The notes under the pieces are model-generated. The model was not told the origin of the DNA, searched no databases, and worked only from the letters and a program-made list of their open reading frames with translations. This document shows positions 12,265 to 22,755 of a stretch of 64,000 nt of DNA, piece after piece. The stretch lies in assembly GCF_014529535.1 (NCBI RefSeq), contig NW_023503608.1, positions 62,001 to 126,000 on the forward strand, written 5' to 3'. This DNA comes from Bradysia coprophila (taxonomy: Eukaryota; Arthropoda; Insecta; Diptera; Sciaridae). Numbering within the stretch: the first letter of the stretch is position 1; every line of letters starts with the position of its first letter. The translations under genes were made by a program, and so were the position numbers.

Positions 12265-13638
12265 TTAAGGATCCATAAGTGCACCGTTCATTTTCGAATC
12301 GGTGCTCTTGATAATATTCAAAATATTCACTTTATTCGAGTTGGGATCATTATCCTCGATTTCATCTAAAGTCAACTCAAATTCCATATTTGTATTGGTG
12401 CCGCGACAGGAATCCAAATGGGACGTATAGGTCAGAACCGAATCGAATAGTTGTTTACACTTTGCGCATAGGTAGGCCCTGTAAAAAATTTGGATTACGG
12501 TAAAATAGTCAGATTAAATGTGGGGCGGGACGAACCCTAGACTTATTTATATGTATGAGCCTCCGATAGGCCTGGTTGTTGTGCGTAAATGACATACAAA
12601 TAGGAATAATAAAATTAAAAAACGTACACCGAATCTCGTGGCTTTGTGTGCGTCTGCATGTGCTTGTTCAAATTGACTAGTTGGGTGTACGCTTTGGAGC
12701 AAATTTCACACACGAATGGACGCAAACCACTGTGTATCATTTCGTGTTTGGTCAAATTCACTTTTTGAGTGAACGCTTTGTCACATGTGGAACACTTGAA
12801 GGGTTTCGTTTCTAAACAAGATGGAAAAGAAATGTAATTTGCCGATGGGGGATCATTGCGTGAGAGCGATTTACACAAAATACACTTACTAGCATGAGTC
12901 AGTTGATGCTTGTCGACGTTCGATTTTTGTGTAAAGCGCTTATCGCAAATCGAACATGCGAAAGGTCGTTCACCTGAAAAATTAGGAAAAATTGTTTTAA
13001 CGATAGAAAGACGGTCAGTGCATAGGCTTCACGAATTACTGGAACTATCAGCGCAGGTATCTCAACTTCAAATGTTAGTTAATTCCATACACTGGCCTCT
13101 ATGTGACCATTTTGTATCGGAAGACACAAAACACCGTACTTATTTTACACTTACCAGAATGGGTGAACAAATGGCGTTGTAGGTTCGTCAACTGCGTGAA
13201 CTCCTTCTGGCAAACATCACACGCAAATCGCTTATCTCCAGAATGCAATTTCATATGAGTGTGCAGACTGCTCTGCGACGAAAATACGCGATTGCACGAC
13301 TGACATTGATATTTCTTTTCGGACTGATGCGATATCAATCGATGGGCAATCAACTCTTGTTTGGTTTTGAAAAACTTTCGATAACAAAAAAAAATTGTTA
13401 ATTTTGCTTACGAGATTGTTTTGATTTTTTTTTCTGTTTACCCGATGACAATCGCTGCATTGCATGTTGGTGGCATCTTGTCCATCTTCGTCGTAATTAT
13501 GTATTTCAGATTTGGTTGCAACTGGATGCTCCTCCTCAACTGATTCCAGTTCAATTTCCTCTTGCTTTAAAATGGAAAATTTTGAGTAAAAAATGTTGAT
13601 ACAACAATGCCGGTACCACTGACCACTTCAAAATACAT
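12265..13638 (-). CDS. C2H2 zinc-finger protein, seven fingers, six exons
   Basis: Exons on the minus strand: 13624-13638, 13442-13564, 13155-13374, 12890-12973, 12628-12811, 12265-12478. All junctions have GT/AG, and the spliced frame is 840 bases, 279 aa, with no break. The N-terminus is acidic (QEEIELESVEEEH). Seven fingers follow: CSDCHRFFKTKQELIAHRLI (split by an intron), then ones starting YQCQSC, FACDVC, FACSIC, FKCSTC and FVCEIC, and a last atypical finger (YLCAKC...HLDSC) ending in Cys instead of His. Linkers such as HSGERPF are of the usual TGEKP type. The tail is short and acidic. The protein is probably a nuclear DNA-binding factor. I see no ZAD or BTB domain in front. Target unknown; no ortholog assigned. 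The single-finger exon of 84 bases is notable. Confidence 0.88.
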
Positions 13639-13863
13639 TTTCTTCTTCTTGAAAATGCTGTAATTTCTCCTGTTTAGTTCTTCTTATGGTCTATTTCAAG
13701 AAAGTGTTTGACATTTAATGCCATTAATGTCTCCTCAACGGGTACAATGCGCGCCATCAGCAACAATTCTAAACGTCAGCCGATGCCGTTGGAATTTTCG
13801 TTAGAACAAAACATTGACAGCAGGTGAAAAAGCTTTACATTACCATTTGTAGCTTCACGAGAC

Positions 13864-14761
13864 CAGGGTTCCTTAACGTTAAAACTTTATCATAAAAGTT
13901 TCACTTCGTACCGTTTCGAAATAGAACTTTTGCTTTTTCGGTACAGTTCATAACGAAATCGGTGTAACGAAAAATTATTTCGGTATGGTTTAACGTTATA
14001 AAGAGAAACGAAATTTTTTCCGGTATAGCGTAACGTTACAAAGAGAAACGAAATATTTTCCGGTGTGGCTTAACGTTACGAAGTAAAACCAAATTTTTTC
14101 CGGTATGCCTTAACGTTACGAAGTAAAACGAATTTATTTGCGGTATGGCTTAACGTTACAAAGAGAAACGAAATCGTTTTTGGAAAGATTGTAACGTTAC
14201 AGAAATAAAAAAGAATTAGTGTCAAAAAAGTTGCGGTTTCCGGAGCTGTAAACAATAAAAATACCAAAATTTCATGATAAATGCTCCGTTTTATACTTCA
14301 AAATTCAATAAAAAAAACATTTACGATAGAAAATATTCGTATAAACCTCCCTTTAGACCAGGCTATTACTGTAATTTACTCTAATTTTCAAGATAGTGTA
14401 TTGGAACAGTTAATTGTCTTAACGTTATTTCATTTATCGAAAAATATTCCGTATCATGGTAACGTTACGGAATGTAACGGAAAGAATTTCGTTTTCTTTT
14501 AACGTTACGATATGTACCGGAAAAATTTACGTTTTCTTGTAACGTTACGAGATGTACCGGAAAAATTTTCGTTTTCTTGTAACGTTACGAGATGTACCGA
14601 AAAACATTTCGTTAGCAAAAACCGTTTTAGATTGTGTAACTGTAACAAATGTACCATTAAATTTTTCGTTATGATAATAACGTTACATTTGAATCGTTTT
14701 TGTAACGTTACGTCCACGTAACAAAAAATAACGTTAAAAATAACGTTATGCCGGAACCCTG
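13864..14761. mobile_element. Complete hAT-type non-autonomous transposon (898 bp)
   Basis: The ends are CAGGGTTCC and GGAACCCTG. The 8-bp duplication CACGAGAC lies directly outside on both sides (13856-13863 and 14762-14769), perfect and diagnostic of hAT transposition. The inside is an imperfect long inverted repeat made of tandem units of about 40-48 bases containing AACGTTAC. On the right, units carrying ACGAGATGTACCGGAAAAAT repeat at about 40-base steps (14505-14610). No transposase is encoded; the open frames inside are by-products of the repeats. It lies just upstream of the zinc-finger gene start, so it may affect that promoter. A second copy starts at 63276. Confidence 0.93.
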
Positions 14762-15240
14762 CACGAGACTTTTACAACAGCGAAAACTCCATCTGTTTTC
14801 TATTGCTTCAACGAACTGTGTAAACGGAGAGCAAATCAGTGTAAGTGCGAGGCCACCTTAAGGCTGGTTTTCCACTTAGAAAAAACCACTCCGTTTTGCC
14901 TCCGTTCAGCTAAACCACTCCTCTTTCCTATTGCTTAATAGTGTAGTCGAAAACGCAATTTTCAGTACAAACGTTTACAAGAGTTTTCTGCTTAGATTTC
15001 ACCCAAAAATACTTCTAAAAGTATTCTAACAAGAAGAGACAGGAAGCTATAGCAAAAATACAAATTTCTCTTCTTACTAGGACACATTTGGGAGTTTCTT
15101 TGGATGAGATTTAAGCAGAAGACTCTTGTAAACATTTTGCGTTATCGACTAGACTATAAAGAGAAAACTGAGAAAAAACGGAGTGTTTTTTTTTTCTTAT
15201 GGAAATCAAGACTACATCTATAAATTGAAAGCGACAAATC

Positions 15241-15312
15241 AATAGATCTGATCCAAGTGCAGTTTACGTTTGACGTTTGACATTTTGATGTTGCACTTGG
15301 AACAGACCTATT
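15241..15312. repeat. Foldback repeat, 72 bp, family with copy at 42660
   Basis: Arms 15241-15261 (AATAGATCTGATCCAAGTGCA) and 15292-15312 pair with two mismatches. The interior TTTGACATTTTGATGTTG also appears, inverted, in the element at 42660-42820, so this is a dispersed family. Confidence 0.6.
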
Positions 15313-15624
15313 GACCGAGTGCGAGTAACTGTAAATCCGAACACTGAAAATATTGAAATTTTTGAGATTCCGTTTAATTCTGTGTTTTTTCCGGATCTTC
15401 AAAAACGTTTAATTTAATAGATTTCCAATGTATAAAAGGTGAAATTATGATTGTTTCTTGTATTGCGTAAGTGTTTAACACGTAAAGTCGTCAAGTCAAA
15501 GCGTAAGTGTTTGCTCATTATTTTACAAGAAAACCATTCAAACATTTGTTTCTATTTTCAAACATGAACAAAGTGCCTGCTCATTTTCACTGCACATATG
15601 TTGAGGTTAGGGTTCTCTGTGGAT

Positions 15625-15892
15625 GATTTTTGACATTTCGAATAACCTTGGACTTGATCTATAGAGTATAGAGTGTTTAAGTTAGAGAGATGGCGAAATG
15701 ACAACCTATTGTTCCATCTCGGGGTCTGCTGTCAGATTCTTTTGTATTATCGATGACAGCAGACCCCGAGTTGATTTTCCATCTAGCTCTACTTAAACAC
15801 CGTATATGAAGAGAATGTCAAAAAACACACATATTTTCGGGTCTCTATAGGTGATTTTTGACATTTCGACTAACCTTGGACTTGATCTATAG
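15625..15892. repeat. Foldback element bracketed by 40-bp direct repeats
   Basis: A 40-base segment (GATTTTTGACATTTCGA... to GATCTATAG) occurs at 15625-15664 and 15853-15892 with one mismatch. Between them is an inverted repeat: GTGTTTAAGTTAGAGAGATG at 15673-15692 against 15779-15800, and a perfect 17-base inner pair (CTCGGGGTCTGCTGTCA, 15718-15734, against 15754-15770). Reads as a foldback insertion within a tandem or target-type duplication. Confidence 0.65.
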
Positions 15893-16309
15893 CGAAACCA
15901 ATTGTATTATTTTCTTTTTTCGTGGTACACATATAGAGTGCGAACGAAGAGAAAGACTTTAAATTTCGATTTATTTCCGTTGACATTTTATTGAATTTAC
16001 GACCTAATCAGGTGTGTGCCACATCTCATTTGTCCCTATTTGTTAACAATTTATTCCTGTAACGATGTAAGTGGGCCTCTGTTTTGGCCCTTTAAACACA
16101 ATTAGGCATACAACATAACTAGCCACCTTACATAAAAGACTTTCTGTTAATAGATACTATCTTTCGTGTTTGCAGCAATATCTCACCCGGTCAACTTAAC
16201 TATTTTTACTCTGTACACACATGCTTCAGTGTGTGTAGTGTCTTCTGAAAACTTTGAGTGACCGGAATTATTTTTTTCTTGTGAAATAATCAAGATCTAC
16301 TGCATTACA

Positions 16310-17142
16310 ATGAGTGTTACGATAGAGCAACAACGACAACGGGTGGAACAGGAGATGACCAGAAATGTTGATGAGTTGGATAAATCATTCTTACGAAAAG
16401 CGCAGGTAGATAAGCAGTTTCAATGTTATACAGTATTGTTTGAGGTTATGCCCGAAAACAGCAGTGAGAAACTGCAGGGTTGATCAAAATTCGAAGCTTT
16501 AAGTTTAACGGCTGAAATATCAGTTTGGGGGGTTTGGGGCTGATGGATCTATTACACCTTAGATTCTTCTTATTAACCGCTTAACCGTTAAATTTTGTCA
16601 ACTCTTATTTCCGTCGACTCTGTTCTTCGAACCGATTCAAAGTTGACACTACTTCCAGGCTGATATGCACTTCTGCGCTGCCAGATGCTGTGAAGACCAA
16701 ACATCCAGTATTGACTCTGTACAGGGATGTGTAGATCGATGCTCGGTACCGCTCAACAAAGCTCAACGCTACGTACACTCGGAATTGGAAGGATTTCAAG
16801 GTCGCCTGCAACGATGTGTTATGGTAATTTTCATACCGAAAATTCCTTTTCTTTTCGAATGACAATTTTCCCTTTCTACATTTCAGCAATGTAATGATGA
16901 TATTAAAAATCAGATGCCTCCATCACCATCAGAATCCGAAGTGACCAAATATACCGCCCAGTTCGAACGATGTGCTATCAAATGTATGAACTTATCCATT
17001 GATAAAACTTGATCCGATTTTCATGTCAAATTCAAATTTATTTCCTTTAGGTGTGGACAAGCATGTAGACTTGATTCCAAATTTATTCAAAACAATGAAA
17101 ACTGTGCTGAAGAAGGGTACTGCCAATTTACCGGATGCTTAG
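16310..17142 (+). CDS. FAM136A: FAM136A family protein, four exons
   Basis: Exons 16310-16405, 16659-16823, 16887-16983 and 17051-17142 join in frame to 450 bases, 149 aa, with GT/AG at every junction. The family signature is complete: four CX3C pairs, CAARC, CVDRC, CVMQC and CAIKC. VPLNKAQ and ELEGFQGRLQRC match the vertebrate VPLAQAQ and ELEKFQDRLARC blocks. The C-terminus has DLIPNLFKTMKTVLKKG. FAM136A proteins sit in the mitochondrial intermembrane space, where paired CX3C motifs form disulfides. Length is close to the human protein (138). The last intron is only 67 bases. An ATTAAA polyadenylation variant is at 17187-17192. Confidence 0.95.
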
Positions 17143-17287
17143 TCGGATGCAGTAGTTGTATTATACACGTGTAGAAGTTTGAGTTTATTAAACAATAGAT
17201 TTATCGATACGAAGAGCAATTTTGTTTAGTTCGTTGGACTTGATTTGTTATGACGTGGAACAAAGTTGCCTTTTTGCCCTGTTAAAC

Positions 17288-17450
17288 CAGGCTCAGACTG
17301 GGCCAATCCGAGGGGGAAACTACTTCGAAAAACGCAGTGCAATGATTTCGTGTAAGTCTGATGATTTTCAAGCAATGACTTTGACTTTACGTGTATTTGT
17401 ACAGTGACTTTTCTGGGTCCTGTACCACTTTCCCCTCGCCCCAAATAGCC
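17288..17450. mobile_element. hAT-like MITE, left end clear
   Basis: The left end CAGGCTCAGACTGGGCCAAT matches the general CAGG...CTGGCC end of a MITE type also seen at 56204. The right side (GGCGAGGGGAAAG on the minus strand) is a degraded inverted copy of the left subterminal CCGAGGGGGAAAC. The part 17349-17412 recurs inverted at about 61012-61055 (ACTTTGACTTTAC core). The right boundary and target duplication are not resolved. Confidence 0.5.
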
Positions 17451-19496
17451 AGATGCACTTTTTAACTCTTAACGCCTTCACGACTATAGAAAAGAAAATT
17501 TTATTTTAAATTTATGCCGGAAGCGCTACCCAAATCGTCTTTGAGTAGCCAATTCGGGTCTGTGTTAAGACAGAAGGATAACTTACGTTATTGATTCCGA
17601 GTTCTTCTATTTCTGAGAAAACGGCATTGAAGAAAGATCAAAACTTTGGTAAGTTCTTCAACGCACTTCTTAGTAACTGACAGGACTCAGGCAAAATATA
17701 TTCTCCATGATCACCCAAGCCTGAGATTTAAAAAAATTCTTCTCACTGTCTACCTCTCTCTGAATTGGCAATACGCATATCAATCTATCGAATCTGGTCT
17801 ACTTTGTGCTTGATTTCGGAAAAGCTTTCACTTTCAACCCAAACAATGAATATTTAACCAAATGAGGTTTCAAGTAATGTAAAATTTTCCATTTTCCACG
17901 GTCGAAACTAACGAAATTTTTGTGTGAGAGTCATACGGCTTCCATAGATTAATTTGATAGTCTTTTCCTTTTCTCTCCTATTTGTTGTTCAATGAAATGC
18001 AAAAGTACGAAAACAAGTGAATTTAGACCTTCTAGCTTTCAGAGTAAATATTTATTATCTCTCAAGGTACTCTGACCCCTGTTGTACGTTCCAAATGTAC
18101 GTACAACATACAGTTGCTAATCTGAAATTACTGTTTTTTGTCCAAATTGTTTTTTTTTTTTTTTTGTAAACCATCCTCAAAGAAACAAACAACATAAGGT
18201 TTCTGCAGAATTTTTCATAATTGCTTATTGACGAAACATTGGAATTCTTTGTCATAGACAAAAACAGCATCGTCGTCATCGCTATATTTGGTGTTTTCAA
18301 AAGATTATAAGGTTTCCCCTTGTATTGCTTGTATACCGCATCAGAGCAGAAATGTAAGAAAATATAGTATATCATCCTGACACTAACTTAATACCTTCGG
18401 ATGATTGCGTTTATTGTCTTATCACTACAAATATTATTCTGATACTGAGAGATATTGCACTTTATAATTGAATATAGAGATTTTTCTTCAAGGCAACGAA
18501 AATATATTCTTAGTGCAACATGTCAATCAAAATAATCATAAGAACCTCGTCGCATTTTAAAACAATTTCTATGATAATGTTATGTATACGAAGAGCTCAA
18601 TTGATTAAATAAATTTATTTTGCTAAATAAATTGTGCATTCAACAGGACAGAACTGTATCAGTATCTATGGCTGCAAGTCGGAAATGGCAGAGAAAAAAT
18701 GTGTTACTTTACCGGACCGGCACCGTTTTCTATTTACTTAAGGTATAAATAAAGTGAACAAAGTATATTATGAACATCAAAAATGCTCATTTTGACGATT
18801 AGGAAGTTATGCAGCTGTAGCGAGCCGAAGGTGTATTTAAAATACTAGACCTGACAGGACCTTTGGGATTACTAAAGCGGCAGTAGCATTGTTCCTATCA
18901 TTCCATCACTCCTCACGGTCCATCATCTTCTGCGTTCTGTAACTTCATTATTTTGAGGGACTATACAGGAATGTTGTTTGTCCAAAATAAGTGAAGAAGA
19001 AAAACAAGCATGTTAGGACTATTATCAACAATCAGTTGGGATGAAAGCTCGTTGAAGTTATGTCAATAAACAAACAAATAAATCATTTCCCTTTCAAAAA
19101 TAATTATTTGCAACACAAAACCACATTCACTAGCATCCCTTTATTACTCAGTATTCTTGTACCTATAACATACATACTATATATTTACATGTATAGTTAT
19201 AGTTCATACATCATACATTAACGAAAAACGGCATGCAAACACTTTTTTCGGTACAAAATGTTTTTTTTATTTTCCTTGAAACTCGCTAGACTTTGCCATG
19301 TTGATTTTGTATACGCCTCTACGGCGGTGACGGTACCATCGTTTATCATCCGTTTTAGCGAATGCCAACTCTAAAACCGTTGTATTGGTTGGGGACTAAA
19401 CTATTGCTTAGTGTCCGATAGGTTCTTAATCCTAATGTTTGGACTAGACTTTATTTATTTATTTATTTTTCAAGTTAGTATTTGCGTTGTGATAAG
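17451..19496. other. Intergenic, no gene recognised
   Basis: AT-rich, with scattered open frames up to 106 codons (18055-18375, minus) that lack codon structure or motifs. Homopolymer T at about 18150-18165. Nothing else supportable. Confidence 0.5.
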
Positions 19497-20330
19497 ATAT
19501 TATTATTATTATTATTTCGTATGGAGTTTACATAAATGAATACCAAAAAACTTTAACAGTAAAAAAACTAGATTCAAAGGCGAATCTCTTAGTCCAACAA
19601 TCAAATTAGAAAAAAACACAAAATTCGACCATCATAAATCGATATCCATGAGTTGAAGCCACCGCACCGCTGCAGGCTGCAGGGGTAACTTCATGAATTT
19701 GCTGAAGACCGCCATTAAAGCTCCTCAAGACGCAATCATTTACTATGTGGTTTGTTGTCTGTGGTACGTCACTGCAATCACAATTCGGTGAACTGTTCGC
19801 GTTCCACTTGAAGAGCATACTAGCGCTGCGACCATGACCAGTTCTGAGACGGTTTAAACGGCACCAAATTGGTCGTGGCTGATCCATGCCCTTAACCTTA
19901 GTCGTTGGGTCAGCAATGATGTGTTGGTTTCGCAAATTTTCATTACTCCACGATTCTCGCCACTTTTCAGTCTGGTCGTAGGCGAAATTTGCGGTGTGGA
20001 AAAACTGTTCTTTCCAAATTGGATCTCTATTTTTCAGCCTCGAAAACGACGGGGCGTCGACCAGATCTCTGTGAACAGGAAGGCATGGGTGTTCCGAAAT
20101 TTTCGTCAATTCCTGAACCAAAGCATTATCACGGCGAATGTTCGACGGAGTGATGTTTGCTAAAACTGGAAGCCATGGGAGCAGGGCTGATTTTAATGTG
20201 CCGGTGACTGTACGAAGGCAGGCGTTCAGTTGAGCATCGACTTTACTGACATGGGAGCTCCGCAACCAAACTGGACAACAATATTCAGCCGTCGAATAAA
20301 CAAGATAAAACAGATATGTAATACAACGTG
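19497..20330 (-). mobile_element. 5'-truncated LINE (Jockey/I-like) with AAT tail
   Basis: The minus strand encodes the end of a LINE reverse transcriptase: STAEYCCPVWLRSSH at the start, an LLPWLPVLANITPSNIRR block, then the C-terminal zinc-knuckle region PIWCRLNRLRTGHGR, CDCSDVPQTTNHIVNDC. The frame is open to its stop near 19606. About 110 bases of 3' untranslated sequence then end in a (AAT)n tail at 19500-19516, as in elements primed at simple repeats. The truncation lies near 20315-20330. The long undisturbed frame suggests a fairly young copy. Clade is uncertain; the (TAA)n-type tail fits I/Jockey-like groups. Confidence 0.8.
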
Positions 20331-20763
20331 TCATGCAAATAAAAGGTACCAAATTAAGAGAAATAGTAGGTTATCCGAGCACTTCAGCCGTGGTACGAGC
20401 TAACAAATTATTTTCAGTGTATTGCAGTGGATTTTACCGCACGAGCGAGGTAAAGGGTCTTCTCTAGTGGCAGAATAGACATATTACCTCCCTCCCTCTT
20501 AAAGTAAAGTTCTGTAATTTTGGTCCCGTGTCATGAAACTTCACATGACGACTTTCGCTAGTTGTTAATCGACAACATTACAATTTCCTTCGCTCAGCAG
20601 ACAGTTCTCGCATTTGACAATTTAAATTTAAAAAAAGGTGCCAGCCCAAGACTACTAAATTCGTAAACTTACATAATTCGCACCATTTCTTAAATTCACC
20701 TCTTCCACGACTCAAATGTAACATCTGTACATGCAATGGAACATACCAAAATTATTTTAAGGT
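20331..20763. other. Intergenic, nothing recognised
   Basis: No frame, repeat or RNA signal that I can support between the LINE and the composite repeat. Confidence 0.4.
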
Positions 20764-21925
20764 ACACAGATAAAAATATAGACCTAGATCTAAATCATTT
20801 TGGGATTACCAGTGCGCGACCGAATCTTTTTTAGAATTTAAATTTAATCCCCTCAGGGATTACTTGAACTTATCCCCAAGTAAGTAATCCCTAGAGGAAT
20901 TAAATTTTGATCTTTTAGGCCCTGACGTTCGACGCTTATTTACTATGAAAATGAAAATCTCGTGTTAATCCGATCAAAATGTTATTTGTAGTGCAATGAA
21001 AAAATATTCCAATCCCTTCTTCTTTTACTTAAGAAATAAAAATAAAAAAAACTTTATTTTAGGATATGGTTATGTTATAATTTTTATCTAAACGTCTGAT
21101 ATGAGAAGAACCTTTTTTGTGAATCTGGAATGAGAAATGTTTTTATTAATTTGAACCCGGGCCCTCCTGCATTTCAGTCTACGATCATACCACCGCACCG
21201 CTGCAATTTCTTCTTAATCCCAACATGGCTTATTGTGAACCGTTGTTTCAAAGAAACTAATTCCTCATGGGATTAAAATGCACATTGCCAGATAGCAAGA
21301 TCGTCGATTCAAACCACACTATTTTTTCATGATTTTCATTTTTATTTTCTTCTGTAGTTTTCTTAGCATTTTTTTATAAAGTATGTTACCATTTAAATTC
21401 AAACATGTCTGTTTTCCCATAGTAATGTGGAATATTTCACAGCTCAAAGTGGCCTTCCTGCAATTTCTATATCTGTACTATCTTTGTAATGTCTACATTG
21501 ATTTGATGATTTATTCAAATTGGCAGTATCTCTAAAAACCGACTTAAAATTTTTATTTTTAGCCCGATATCGCAAGGCAGAATAAAGCATCGGTAGTCCC
21601 TTTGAAACATTTTAAGGCCAAATTAATATCCGTTTCAATTCAATTAATTTTTCTAACATAACCGTGTATTGTTCGTAAACAGATGAACCAAATAAAATGT
21701 CCAACTTAAAAAAAAACACAAAAGTGTGATTTCAAGACAATCAAATTATAGACTGAAAATTCTGAGCAGCAGTATCGTCGTTCAATCCCCAGTCCTACTT
21801 TTAATCCCTGAAGGAATTACATTTTTTAAATTTCTAGCGAAGATAAATCTAATCCCGAAAGAATTACTTTTTGAAAGTAATCCCCTCGGAGCTAAAAATT
21901 GTAATTCCATATTTTTATCTGTTTA
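20764..21925. mobile_element. Composite repeat with AT-rich inverted ends
   Basis: The left end ACACAGATAAAAATATAG (20764-20781) and right end CATATTTTTATCTGT (21908-21922) are inverted copies. Inside both ends lie several AATCCC...GGATTAC-type motifs (for example 20855-20900 and 21800-21895) that pair with each other. tRNA-like promoter segments occur within (see 21164-21240). No protein is encoded. It may be one non-autonomous element with SINE insertions, or a chance nest. Confidence 0.45.
21164..21240 (-). mobile_element. tRNA-like SINE head (putative)
   Basis: On the minus strand GCGGTGGTATGATCGTAG is followed about 22 bases later by GGGCCCGGGTTCAAAT, giving D-loop-like and T-loop-like (box A/box B) blocks at tRNA spacing. 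Related GATCGTCGATTCAAACC (about 21300-21317, plus strand) and CGTCGTTCAATCCCC (about 21777-21791, plus strand) lie in the same composite repeat. No complete cloverleaf or CCA-bounded tRNA is seen. Best read as tRNA-derived SINE remnants. Confidence 0.35.
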
Positions 21926-22088
21926 CTAACGTTAACAGTTCTCAAAATTTCAAAAGGTTGAAATCTTCACATTTCGTGTGAGTAGCAATCTTGGCAATTA
22001 AAACTAATATTGAACTGATTATAATTTTACCAGATACATGACCGGATAACTAATCTGTATATCAAACATTTTGGCATACTTCCCTAAA

Positions 22089-22245
22089 AGCAACGCACTT
22101 CAAGCAAAAGTGCTTCAAGTTACACCTTCCAAACTGCTTTGTATGAAAAAAAAATTAAAATCTTACAGTGCAAAAAATTTGTGTGATACACTGTCCCATT
22201 TTAGTACTCTATTAAGGGAAACACTCATGCTTGAAGTGCGTTGCT
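22089..22245. mobile_element. MITE with 18-bp perfect terminal inverted repeats
   Basis: AGCAACGCACTTCAAGCA at 22089-22106 is exactly reverse-complementary to 22228-22245. Right-end relatives (GCTTGAAGTGCGTTGCT) occur at about 24456 and 29132, so the family is dispersed. The target duplication is ambiguous (TA or AAA). Confidence 0.65.
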
Positions 22246-22352
22246 AAAAGGTTAAAGTTATTCAATTGATTCAGAATAAAAAATTTACTTCCGTTCATAA
22301 ATTCAAAACAAGCAAAGGGTGAAGTCCACTTACAAGAAAAAAAAAATATAAA
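22214..22352 (+). repeat. Direct repeat, upstream copy flanking lyase-like gene
   Basis: About 139 bases, highly similar to 24440-24587. Shared blocks include TTGAAGTGCGTTGCT, GATTCAGAATAAAAAATTTA and CCACTTACAAG. It begins inside the right end of the MITE at 22089-22245 and runs on beyond it. Confidence 0.7.
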
Positions 22353-22755
22353 AAACCTCGGATCAACAAAATTCACACAAAAACTCTACTTTTCATCTTT
22401 TTATCCCTAGTCATGTAAAAGAATTTATTTGGTTTTGTAGGTTCCTTTTCGGATCTTTGATACTTCAAGAACAAGACTTTTCATTCACTTCTTCGAATTT
22501 CACACAACTTTATTTTGGTACGGACGTATGCACCGGGAAGCGCCATAATGAGACCTGTAACAAGAGTATAATTGTTTGATCAATTGGGAGTACTTAACAA
22601 AACAAACAGAACGGAAAAAAATATTTTATTTATTTAAATACACGAAAAGCATATATTTACTTAAGAAAAATTGAACGAAAAATAAAGTACAATATTTTCT
22701 TATAAAAAATTTATGAAAATGTGTCTTTTAATTAGTAATTAGACTGAAGGGAAGG
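22353..22755. other. Upstream region of the lyase-like gene
   Basis: AT-rich; presumably holds the promoter and 5' leader. No specific element can be supported. Confidence 0.35.

Larger units (their letters stand above)
14770..16309. other. Intergenic with short foldbacks; FAM136A upstream
   Basis: No gene seen other than the FAM136A promoter at the right. Contains the two foldback elements listed separately. An inverted pair of segments around 14940-15145 (AACGTTTACAAGAGTTTTCT and its reverse complement near 15115-15135) suggests a further degraded inverted-repeat element. Confidence 0.45.

Noticed and set aside
14505-14721. Open frames on both strands around 14.5-14.7 kb, with repeated peptide units
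   Set aside because: Produced by the 40-base tandem units of the hAT MITE; not genes.
18055-18375. 106-codon minus-strand frame
   Set aside because: Low-complexity lysine run from poly-T, no motif, no splice context.
19500-19516. Stand-alone trinucleotide microsatellite
   Set aside because: It is the (AAT)n tail of the adjacent LINE.
21164-21240. A functional tRNA gene
   Set aside because: Only box A/B-like blocks are present; no complete acceptor stem or cloverleaf could be folded by eye.
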